Source of the DNA: Streptomyces sp. NBC_00510
GTDB lineage: Bacteria; Actinomycetota; Actinomycetes; Streptomycetales; Streptomycetaceae
Assembly: GCA_036013505.1 (NCBI GenBank)
Contig: CP107851.1
Span: 6,222,501-6,286,500 of the forward strand
Length of the DNA: 64,000 bases
Direction: 5' to 3'
Shown here: piece by piece, positions 35,969 through 42,538 of the stretch
Position numbering within the stretch: the stretch's first letter is position 1
Layout of the letters: each line of letters begins with the position of its first letter
Translations under genes and position numbers: made by a program
The notes under the pieces: generated by a model
Seen by the model: only the letters and a program-made list of their open reading frames with translations
Told to the model about the DNA's origin: nothing
Databases searched by the model: none

Positions 35969-35987
35969 CCGGTGGGCACAGCCCTGT

Positions 35988-36022
35988 GAGGGCCCCCGCG
36001 GCGCACCGCCGCGGGGGCCCTC
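35988..36022 (+). terminator. hairpin terminator after pepN
   Basis: Perfect 15-bp stem (GAGGGCCCCCGCGGC and complement) with a 5-base loop, starting 19 bases after the pepN stop. No T-run, as usual for this GC content. Confidence 0.85.
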
Positions 36023-36259
36023 GGGTCCTCCGGGAGTCCTCCGCGCTCTGGCACGGGGGGCGCGCGGGGCGCCGCGGGGGCCGCTGCCTCGCGACGTCCC
36101 GAGGAACGCTGGGCCGTTCGGGGAGTCCTAGGTGCCGACGCCGGGCCGGCCGCCGGCGATGCGGATGCCTGACGACGGGGGCGCGCCGGGACCGCCGGAC
36201 GGGCCGGAACGCTCCCGCGGGCGGTACGACCGGCACGAGGTGCCGGGGAACACCTGAAG

Positions 36260-36285
36260 CCGGGCCGCGGTGCTCCGCGGCCCGG
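36260..36285 (-). terminator. hairpin terminator after the small membrane protein gene
   Basis: Perfect 11-bp stem (CCGGGCCGCGG and complement) with a 4-base TGCT loop, 20 bases downstream of the minus-strand stop at 36306. The rest of 36023-36305 holds nothing recognisable. Confidence 0.75.
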
Positions 36286-36305
36286 TCAGCGAGGTGGGAA
36301 GGGGA

Positions 36306-36542
36306 TCAGCCCTGGGCCTTGCGGGACTTGTCGGTCGCGACGACCAGACCCGCGATGACGAGGAACAGGGCGATCGGCAGGGCGACGTACAGGCCCAGCG
36401 TCTGGAGCACGCTCAGACCGGAACCCGGGTCGTCGCCGTCGTCGCGGGTGTTCGCGAACGCGGGGGACGACATCAGCAGCATCAGCGCCGTACCGGCCGT
36501 GACGGCACCGGCGCGCAGGGCGTTCTTGTTGAGCTTGTCCAC
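36306..36542 (-). CDS. small exported/membrane protein, 78 aa
   Basis: 78-aa protein with an N-terminal signal-like helix (residues about 10-30, ending SPAFANT), a short Asp-rich outer segment (RDDGDDPGSG) and one C-terminal TM helix (LYVALPIALFLVIAGLVVATD) ending in a basic cytoplasmic tail (KSRKAQG). Cleavage after AFA would leave a single-TM type I protein with a tiny outer domain. It lies 48 bases downstream of malQ on the same strand and may be cotranscribed. No known function; the pattern suggests an envelope-complex subunit. Confidence 0.85.
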   Translation of the reverse strand: MDKLNKNALRAGAVTAGTALMLLMSSPAFANTRDDGDDPGSGLSVLQTLGLYVALPIALFLVIAGLVVATDKSRKAQG

Positions 36543-36590
36543 GCTCTCAAAGTAGCGAACGCTCCGGCGGCCCGCGCGTCCGGGGTGGTG

Positions 36591-38675
36591 TTACGGCCCG
36601 TCGGGCGCCGCCATCGCGGTCCGCACCTCGTGCGCCAGCGCGTGCAGCCGGGGCAAGGCGGTCAGCTGCTCCAGGGTGAGCGGCCGGCCCTCGGCGTCCG
36701 CCACCGGCAGCCGCCAGTTGGGGTACTGGTCCCAGGTGCCCGGCAGGTTCTGCGGACGGCGGTCGCCGACCCCGTCCGGCAGCCAGACGCCGACCATGCG
36801 GGCCGGTGTCCGTGCGAGGAAGCGGTGGACGGCCTTGACGACCGCCTCCTCGTCGCGGGTGCCCTCCGGCAGCATCCCCAGCCGGCCGAGCAGCGCCAGC
36901 CACTCCGCGACCTCCACGGCGTCCTCGACCTGCTCCACCTCCAGCGGCCGGGTCAGCAGGCCCAGCCGGTGCCGCAGCCCGACGTGCTCCCCGGTCAGCC
37001 GGGCCGCCGTCGTCGGCAGGTCGTGCGTGGTCACCGTCGCCAGCGCGTCCGCCCGCCAGGCCGCGGGCGGCAGCGGACGGGCGTGCGCGGAGCCGTGCGC
37101 CCCCTCCCAGTCGCGCTCGAACCAGAGCACCGACGTGCCGAGGATGCCCCGGTCGGCCAGCTCCTCGCGGACGCCCGGCTCGACCGTGCCGAGGTCCTCC
37201 CCTATGACGACGGCACCGGCGCGCTGCGCCTCCAGCGCGAGGACGCCGAGCATCGCCTCGGCGTCGTAACGGACGTACGCGCCCCGCGTCGGCGGCTCGC
37301 CCTCGGGCACCCACCACAAGCGGAAGAGCCCCATCACATGGTCGATGCGCAGGCCCCCCGCGTGCCGCAGCACGTTGCGCAGCAGGTCGCGGTAGGGCGC
37401 GTACCCCGTGGCGGCCAGGGCGTCCGGGCGCCACGGCGGCAGGCCCCAGTCCTGGCCGTGGGCGTTGAAGGCGTCCGGCGGCGCGCCGACCGACATCCCG
37501 TGGGCGAGGGCGTCCTGCAGCGCCCAGGCGTCGGAACCGGAGGGGTGCACGCCGACCGCGAGGTCGTGGACGATGCCGACCGCCATGCCGGCGTCCCGCG
37601 CCGAACGCTGGGCCGCGGCCAACTGGGAGTCCGTCAGCCAGGCCAGCCAGCAGTGGAAGTCGACCTGGTCCAGACGTTCGCCGCGGAGCCGCGCGACCCG
37701 CCCCGAGCGCGGGTCGCGCAGCCCCGCCGGCCAGCCGCGCCACTGCGGGCCGTGCAGCTCGGCCAGCATCGACCAGGTGGCGTGGTCGTCCAGTGCCTGC
37801 CCCTGGTCCGCGAGGAAGTCGCAGTACGCGGCCCGCCGTCCCGGCGACAGCGGCACCTTGCGGACCAGCGCGAGCGCCTCGCGCTTCAGCTCCCACACCG
37901 CGTCACGGTCGATCAGGGCGTCCTTGAGCAGTACCGAGTCGCGCAGCACGGCCGCCTTGCGCAGCAGGTCCGCGGCCCGCTCGCGGTCGTCGGGGTCGAG
38001 GTAGGCGTACTCCGGGATCTCCTCCACCCGCAGGTACACCGGATCGGGGAAGCGCCGAGAGGACGGACGGTACGGCGACGGGTCCGTGGGATGCCCCGGC
38101 ACGGCCACGTGCAACGGGTTGACCTGCAGGAAGCCCGCGTGCAGCGCCCGGCCCGTCCAGGCCGCGAGGTCCGCGAGGTCGCCGAGGTCGCCCATGCCCC
38201 AGGACCGCGAGGACAGCACGGCGTACAGCTGCGCCATGAAGCCCAGGACCCGCTCCGGGGGCCCGGGCAGCCGTTCCGGCGCCACGACGAGCTGCGCCTG
38301 CGCCGTGCGCCCGTCGGGGGCCTGCGCGCGCAGCACGTGCCGCCCCACGGGCAGCGGCGTGCCGCTGTCCCAGGTCGTCTCGCCGCCGTCCTCCGTCGTC
38401 AGCCGCAGCGCGGTGCCCTCGGGCAGCCGGTGCCGGAGCGGACGTCCCGTCCGCATCACGACGCTGCGGGGGAGCAGCCGCCGCCCCGTACGGTGATCGT
38501 GCTCCGCCAGCGCGTTCCGCACCGCCGCCGGGGTCGAGGCGTCGACGCCCAGCGCGGCCAGCACCGCCACGACCGTCCCGTCCGGCACGCGCACCTCGCG
38601 GTCCGGCGACGGACGGTAGGTGACGTCCACGCCGTGCAGCGCGGCGAGTCTGTCCCGGTCGGCGGCTTCGGTCAT
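36591..38675 (-). CDS. malQ: 4-alpha-glucanotransferase (amylomaltase, GH77)
   Basis: 694-aa cytoplasmic amylomaltase. GH77 signatures: SYRP-type substrate loop (DPSPYRPSSRRFPDPVYLRV), GGLRIDHVMGLFRLWW with the catalytic nucleophile Asp, GAVVIGEDLGTVEPGVRE with the acid/base Glu, and TTHDLPTTAARLTG with the third acidic residue. An extra N-terminal domain of about 150 residues is normal for actinobacterial forms. It transfers alpha-1,4-glucan segments in maltodextrin and glycogen metabolism. The ATG at 38675 has GGAGGG just upstream; the longer frame beginning at 38768 carries an unrelated leader. Confidence 0.96.
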   Translation of the reverse strand: MTEAADRDRLAALHGVDVTYRPSPDREVRVPDGTVVAVLAALGVDASTPAAVRNALAEHDHRTGRRLLPRSVVMRTGRPLRHRLPEGTALRLTTEDGGETTWDSGTPLPVGRHVLRAQAPDGRTAQAQLVVAPERLPGPPERVLGFMAQLYAVLSSRSWGMGDLGDLADLAAWTGRALHAGFLQVNPLHVAVPGHPTDPSPYRPSSRRFPDPVYLRVEEIPEYAYLDPDDRERAADLLRKAAVLRDSVLLKDALIDRDAVWELKREALALVRKVPLSPGRRAAYCDFLADQGQALDDHATWSMLAELHGPQWRGWPAGLRDPRSGRVARLRGERLDQVDFHCWLAWLTDSQLAAAQRSARDAGMAVGIVHDLAVGVHPSGSDAWALQDALAHGMSVGAPPDAFNAHGQDWGLPPWRPDALAATGYAPYRDLLRNVLRHAGGLRIDHVMGLFRLWWVPEGEPPTRGAYVRYDAEAMLGVLALEAQRAGAVVIGEDLGTVEPGVREELADRGILGTSVLWFERDWEGAHGSAHARPLPPAAWRADALATVTTHDLPTTAARLTGEHVGLRHRLGLLTRPLEVEQVEDAVEVAEWLALLGRLGMLPEGTRDEEAVVKAVHRFLARTPARMVGVWLPDGVGDRRPQNLPGTWDQYPNWRLPVADAEGRPLTLEQLTALPRLHALAHEVRTAMAAPDGP

Positions 38676-38894
38676 GGGATGCCCTCCTGGGGCGTCATCG
38701 CAAGTGCGCTTTCTCCGGACAGCCTCAGCCATACCCACTGCGTGGCCGCACAGTCGCATTCCGTGCACGCGCTCCCCCCAGGAGTGGCGGCACGTCGTGA
38801 TCCCGGGTTGCGCCGCGAAGCCACCCGCCCTCCCCCCAGCCTTCGGCCGGGGGGACCCCCACCTCCCCCACCCTCTCCGCCGGTCCCGCGACCA

Positions 38895-38963
38895 ACGGCC
38901 GGTGGGGGGTGAAGAAGGCGAACCGGGGTTGCCCCTAGTGCTTCCTCACCCCCCACCGGCCGT
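38895..38963. repeat. large inverted repeat (23-bp arms, 22/23 match)
   Basis: Left arm 38895-38917 (ACGGCCGGTGGGGGGTGAAG plus AAG) and right arm 38941-38963 pair with one mismatch. The 23-base loop contains its own small hairpin (GGGG-TTG-CCCC). It is upstream of malQ and beyond the amidase terminators, so it is not needed to end either gene by simple reading. It could be a mobile palindromic element, a strong transcriptional boundary or a cruciform/protein site. Confidence 0.85.
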
Positions 38964-39137
38964 CATGCGCCCATACGACGGGAGGGGGTGTGTCGGGGCG
39001 CGCCCGGAAGCGACGAGCGGTGATGCCGGTGACGAATGATGTCCGGCGAATCCGCGAGCGCTGAGGACGTGCGCCGGCGCGGCCCCGACTCAGGCACACG
39101 GTGCGAGGCCCGCGCTGACCGACCGGGGTCACGGGAG

Positions 39138-39160
39138 GGCGGGCGGGGAAACCGCCCGCC
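39138..39160 (-). terminator. hairpin downstream of the amidase gene
   Basis: Perfect 9-bp stem (GGCGGGCGG and complement) with a 5-base GGAAA loop, about 60 bases downstream of the amidase stop on the minus strand; probably acts with the nearer hairpin at 39191-39212. Confidence 0.55.
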
Positions 39161-39190
39161 GCAGGCGCAAGAAGCCCGCACACGAACAAC

Positions 39191-39212
39191 CGGCCCGCAC
39201 CCAACCGGGCCG
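39191..39212 (-). terminator. hairpin immediately after the amidase stop
   Basis: 7-bp stem CGGCCCG/CGGGCCG with an 8-base loop beginning 8 bases downstream of the minus-strand amidase stop codon. Confidence 0.6.
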
Positions 39213-39219
39213 CCGATGC

Positions 39220-40644
39220 TCAGGCGAACGGCAGGTCGAACGCGCGCGCGGTACGGGCCCGCCAGGGGGAGGCGGCCTCCAGCTGGGCGGCGAGGGCGAG
39301 CAGGGGCCCCTCCTCGCCGTGCCGGGCGCCGAGCATCATGCCGATGGGCAGCCCCGCCGGGGACCATTCCAGCGGCAGCGACACCGCGGGCAGCCCGGCG
39401 ATGTTCCAGGGCGCGGTGAACGGCGTGAACGCCAGCTGCGCCGCGAAGTCGGCCTCCGGATCGGCGTCGTCGCGCAGGGCGCCCACCGGGGCGGGGAGCT
39501 GCGCCAGCGTCGGGGTGAGCACCGCGTCGTACGGCTCGGCGGCCTCGGCCAGTTTGCGGCCCACGCCCTGCATCACCCCCAGCGTGCGGGCGTAGTCGAG
39601 GCCGCTTACGTCCTGCCCCTGGGCACGCAGCCAGCGGGTGAGCGGCAGCAGGTCCCGCTCCCGTTCCGGTGACACGGGCGTCAGCGCCGCCAGCACGGCC
39701 CACACCGGGGTGAACGCGTCGCGGTCGCCCGGGGCGAGCGGCTGCGGCACGTCCACCACCTCGTGCCCGAGCCCGGCCAGCAGCGCCGAGGTGCGTTCGT
39801 ACGCCGCCAGCACCTGCGGGTCGACCCGTACGCCCGCGACGTCCGGCACCGCCCAGCGGGCGATCCGCAGCCGGCGCGGCTCCTGCTCGCACCACTGCAG
39901 GAACGACCGCTCCGGCGGCGCCAGCCGGAGGGGGTCTCCGGGCGCGGGCACCGCCAGCACGTCGAGCAGGGCGGCGGTGTCGCGGACCGTGCGCGCGATG
40001 GGCCCGTTGACGGCCAGTCCGCTTCCGTCGCCCCACGGCGCGGGGCTGACCCGGCCCCGGCTGGGCTTCAGCCCGACGACCCCGCAGCAGCTCGCCGGGA
40101 TGCGGATCGAGCCGCCCCCGTCGCTGCCCTGCGCCGCCGCCGCGAGCCCGGCCGCCACGGCCGCGGCCGCGCCGCCGCTGCTGCCGCCGGCGCCGCGCGC
40201 GAGGTCGTACGGGGTACGGGCGGGCGGGCCCACGGCGCCCTCGGTGTAGGCGGGCAGCCCGAATTCGGGGGTGCTGGTCTTCCCGGTCAGGACGGTCCCC
40301 GCGTCCCGCAGCAGACGGACGAGGTGGGCGTCCTGGTCGGCGACCCGGTCGGCGAAGACCGCCGATCCGGAGGTGAAGCGCACCCCGGCGACCGGCGTCA
40401 GGTCCTTCACCGGCACCGGCACGCCGAGCAGCGGAGGCAGCCGCCCGCCCTCCTTGAGCACGCGTTCGGCGCGCCGCGCGTCCTCCAGGGCGCGTTCGGG
40501 CGTGACGGTCAGGTAGGCCCCGAGGGCAGGGTCGAGCCGCTCGATCCGGTCGAGGTAGTGGGCCGTCAGCTCCACGGGCGACAACGCACCCGCCCGGATG
40601 GCCGCGGCCTGTTCCAGCATCGTCAGTTCATGAGGGGCGGACAC
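39220..40644 (-). CDS. amidase signature (AS) family amidohydrolase
   Basis: 474-aa AS-family hydrolase with the Ser-cisSer-Lys triad visible: Lys in GVPVPVKDLTPV, cis-Ser in GAGGSSGGAAAAVAAG, and nucleophile Ser in GSDGGGSIRIPAS. Family members hydrolyse amides and are related to GatA, but the gatC/gatB genes are not adjacent and the C-terminal half (FTPFTAPWNIAGLPAVSLPL) is that of a free-standing amidase. It is cytoplasmic; the substrate is unknown. The GTG start at 40644 is divergent from the sigma-factor gene 110 bases away. Confidence 0.93.
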   Translation of the reverse strand: MSAPHELTMLEQAAAIRAGALSPVELTAHYLDRIERLDPALGAYLTVTPERALEDARRAERVLKEGGRLPPLLGVPVPVKDLTPVAGVRFTSGSAVFADRVADQDAHLVRLLRDAGTVLTGKTSTPEFGLPAYTEGAVGPPARTPYDLARGAGGSSGGAAAAVAAGLAAAAQGSDGGGSIRIPASCCGVVGLKPSRGRVSPAPWGDGSGLAVNGPIARTVRDTAALLDVLAVPAPGDPLRLAPPERSFLQWCEQEPRRLRIARWAVPDVAGVRVDPQVLAAYERTSALLAGLGHEVVDVPQPLAPGDRDAFTPVWAVLAALTPVSPERERDLLPLTRWLRAQGQDVSGLDYARTLGVMQGVGRKLAEAAEPYDAVLTPTLAQLPAPVGALRDDADPEADFAAQLAFTPFTAPWNIAGLPAVSLPLEWSPAGLPIGMMLGARHGEEGPLLALAAQLEAASPWRARTARAFDLPFA

Positions 40645-40693
40645 CCCGCCAGGTTAGGGCCTGCCCCGGGACCGGACACGAGGTGAACGGTGA

Positions 40694-40721
40694 GGTGAAC
40701 GTTTTCCGCCGCTGCCGCGTC
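40694..40721 (+). promoter_or_regulatory. putative ECF-type promoter of the sigma-factor gene
   Basis: GGTGAAC (40694-40700), 17-base spacer, CGTC (40718-40721), 33 bases before the sigma gene start. The GAAC and CGTC pair with 16-17 spacing resembles ECF sigma promoters. GAGGTGAACG occurs twice in tandem (40680-40689 and 40692-40701). Autoregulation by the adjacent sigma factor is inferred. Confidence 0.45.
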
Positions 40722-40754
40722 ATAGGGGAAATCGCGGAAGGGGAGGGGCGGGGC

Positions 40755-41285
40755 GTGGCGCTGCTGAGACGGAGGTCCCGGCCGGGGGAGGGGGAGGACC
40801 CCCTCGCGCCGGAGCACCTCGATCGCGTACGGGCCGTCCTGGCGCTCGGCGGGGTGCCGGCGGGGGACCTGCAGGACGGGGTGCAGCAGGTGCGGCTGAA
40901 GCTGCTGGAGCACCGGGCGGGCGGCCGCGAGCCGCTGCGGGACCCGGGGGCGTGGGCGGCCGTCGCCGCCTCCAACGTGGCGATGGACTGGCACCGTTCG
41001 CGCCGCCGTCAGCAGCGGCTCGGCGAACGCCTGGCGGCCCTGACGCCCCGGGACGAGGCCCGGTACGGCGGGGGAGAGGCGCACGTGCTGGCCCTGGCGG
41101 TCGCCGACGGCCTGCAGGAACTCCCGCCGCAGCAGCGGCAGGTGCTGACGCTGCGCTTCTACGCGGACCTGCCCGTGGCGCAGATCGCCACGGCGCTCGG
41201 TGTCCCGGAGGGCACGGTCAAGAGCCGTTTGCACGCCGCCGTCCGCGCGCTGCGCGGCCGGCTGCACACCAAGGAGGTGGTGTGA
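40755..41285 (+). CDS. ECF-type RNA polymerase sigma factor (sigma-70 family)
   Basis: 176-aa sigma factor. Region 2 spans about residues 20-85 (HLDRVRAVLALG, DLQDGVQQVRLKLLEH, DPGAWAAVAASNVAMDWHRSRRRQQRL). Region 4 spans about 110-170 (LQELPPQQRQVLTLRFYADLPVAQIATALGVPEGTVKSRLHAAVRALR), a clear helix-turn-helix for the -35 element. It directs RNA polymerase to a small regulon. The GTG at 40755 is preferred because of GGGAGGGG upstream; the frame is open 24 codons further to an ATG with no good site. A membrane protein gene overlaps or abuts its stop, as is usual for ECF sigma and anti-sigma pairs. Confidence 0.92.
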   Translation: MALLRRRSRPGEGEDPLAPEHLDRVRAVLALGGVPAGDLQDGVQQVRLKLLEHRAGGREPLRDPGAWAAVAASNVAMDWHRSRRRQQRLGERLAALTPRDEARYGGGEAHVLALAVADGLQELPPQQRQVLTLRFYADLPVAQIATALGVPEGTVKSRLHAAVRALRGRLHTKEVV

Positions 41286-41287
41286 CG

Positions 41288-41998
41288 ATGAACGGGAACG
41301 AGCACAGGGCAGACGCAGCGGATCAGACGGACGAGGCGGACGTGACGGACGAGGCACTGTCGGCCGCCCTCGCGGACGTGCCGCCGGAGGTGTCCGCCGA
41401 CAGCGAGGCGTACCGGGCGTACGACGCCGCGCGCGCCGACGTGGCCCTGCTGCGCACCCAGGTGCGGCTGATCGGCGACGCGCTTGCCGCACGGCCCGCA
41501 CCGGCCGCGGAACGACGCCCCCGCGGGCGCAGGGCGCTCGCGCTGTGCCTGGCCGCGGTCGTGGCGGGCGTGGTGGGGGTCACCGGGGTCGTCCTGGCGA
41601 GGAACGCGGCCGTGGGCGACCGCTCGGCAGCGGGCGACGCGAAGTCCACGCCGGAGGGCATCGTCGCCTGCGCGAGCGACATCGCCGAGGGCACCGTGCG
41701 CGAGGTGACGCTCACCGGCGAACCGGGGGACCTGCGCGTGGTGATGGACGTCGACCGCCGCCTCAAGCCCGCCGTGGGCGACTCTCGGCTGGCGTTTACG
41801 ATCCACGTCGACGACGACCACGACGACGTGGCCCCGCCCCCCGGACCCGGGTCCCGGGTCCTGGTGATGGTCTCCGTCCTCCCCGGCGAGCCCGTGGACC
41901 TGTACGAGGGCGCCGCGGACATCGCCTCCGCCCGCGCCTGGATGGAGAAGGCCCTACCGGCCTCCCGGGGCCTGCAGTGCGAGAGCGACACCGGATGA
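41288..41998 (+). CDS. single-TM membrane protein downstream of the sigma factor, paralogue of the next gene
   Basis: 236-aa protein: acidic cytoplasmic N-terminus (about 1-80, with a helix TDEALSAALADVPPEV), one TM helix (about 83-105, LALCLAAVVAGVVGVTGVVLA) and a C-terminal extracytoplasmic domain with two Cys (VACASDI and GLQCESD). The outer domain is clearly homologous to the following lipoprotein. Topology and position match an anti-sigma factor, although no ZAS zinc motif is present. AAGGAGG sits 10 bases before the chosen ATG; a GTG at 41282 overlapping the sigma stop (GTGA) is the alternative. Anti-sigma function is inference only. Confidence 0.8.
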   Translation: MNGNEHRADAADQTDEADVTDEALSAALADVPPEVSADSEAYRAYDAARADVALLRTQVRLIGDALAARPAPAAERRPRGRRALALCLAAVVAGVVGVTGVVLARNAAVGDRSAAGDAKSTPEGIVACASDIAEGTVREVTLTGEPGDLRVVMDVDRRLKPAVGDSRLAFTIHVDDDHDDVAPPPGPGSRVLVMVSVLPGEPVDLYEGAADIASARAWMEKALPASRGLQCESDTG

Positions 41999-42006
41999 GA
42001 GGAGTG

Positions 42007-42477
42007 ATGGACATGGGACGCAGGACGGGACCGGCCCTCACCGCGGCGGCGCTGCTCGCGCTCGCCGCGCTCGCCGGCTGCGGGGCCGGCACCGGCGAGA
42101 CCGACTCCGAGTCGGTCCGCAGCACCGACGCGGAAGTGCTGGCCTGCACCGAACTCGTCGCCGAGGGGACGGTGCTGCGGGTGACGCCCGGGGAGGGACC
42201 GGACCGGGTGTCGGTGCGGATGGAGGTGGACCGCTACCTCAAGGGGGAGCGAGCAGACCGCCGGCTGACCTTCCCCGTCGACCGCGACGAGGAGGGGGAG
42301 CCCGAGATGGCCGTGGGGAGCCGGCTGCTCGTCAGCGTGATGCTGCGGCCCGCGGGCTACACCTTCGTCCGCCAGGGCGAGGACATCGCCCCTGCGCGGG
42401 AGTGGATGGAGCGAGCGCTGCCCCGCTCGCGCACGCTGCGCTGCGGGGAGCAGGAGTACGAGTGGCGACAGAGCTGA
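42007..42477 (+). CDS. putative lipoprotein, tandem paralogue of the preceding membrane protein
   Basis: 156-aa lipoprotein. The signal peptide ends in lipobox LAALAGC. The mature part repeats the preceding protein's outer domain: LACTELVAEGTVLRVTPGEGP, VDRYLKG, GSRLLVSVML, EDIAPAREWMERALPRSRTLRC, including the two conserved Cys. GAGGAG precedes the ATG; an ATG at 41995 overlapping the previous stop and one at 42013 are alternatives. The sigma, membrane and lipoprotein genes appear to be one operon, ended by a perfect 15-bp hairpin. No known function. Confidence 0.85.
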   Translation: MDMGRRTGPALTAAALLALAALAGCGAGTGETDSESVRSTDAEVLACTELVAEGTVLRVTPGEGPDRVSVRMEVDRYLKGERADRRLTFPVDRDEEGEPEMAVGSRLLVSVMLRPAGYTFVRQGEDIAPAREWMERALPRSRTLRCGEQEYEWRQS

Positions 42478-42511
42478 AGGGGCGGGCGCTCCGGGGAGCG
42501 CCCGCCCCTTC
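42476..42511. terminator. bidirectional hairpin after the sigma-factor operon
   Basis: Perfect 15-bp stem (GAAGGGGCGGGCGCT and complement) with a 6-base loop. It starts within the lipoprotein stop codon and lies between convergent genes, so it can end both the sigma operon and the subtilase gene. A/T at the stem ends gives short A- and T-containing flanks. Confidence 0.88.
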
Positions 42512-42538
42512 AGGCGGTGATCAGGCCGTGGCCGCGGT

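Larger units (their letters stand above)
38676..39219. other. intergenic region with several hairpins between malQ and the amidase gene
   Basis: About 540 bases with no gene. From left to right: the presumed malQ promoter and leader (38676-38790); a C-rich/G-rich hairpin around 38836-38860 (CCCCCCAGCC...GGGGGG form, a motif common between Streptomyces genes from memory); the 69-bp inverted repeat 38895-38963; a 9-bp hairpin at 39138-39160; and a 7-bp hairpin at 39191-39212 next to the amidase stop. The density of structure is much higher than in other gaps of this window. Confidence 0.7.

Noticed and set aside
36270..38912. Open frame of 880 codons antisense to malQ
   Set aside because: Arg/Val/Gly/His-rich shadow of malQ; the minus strand has all GH77 motifs.
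39220..40644. GatA subunit of the tRNA amidotransferase
   Set aside because: No gatC or gatB gene nearby, and the C-terminal half matches free-standing amidases.
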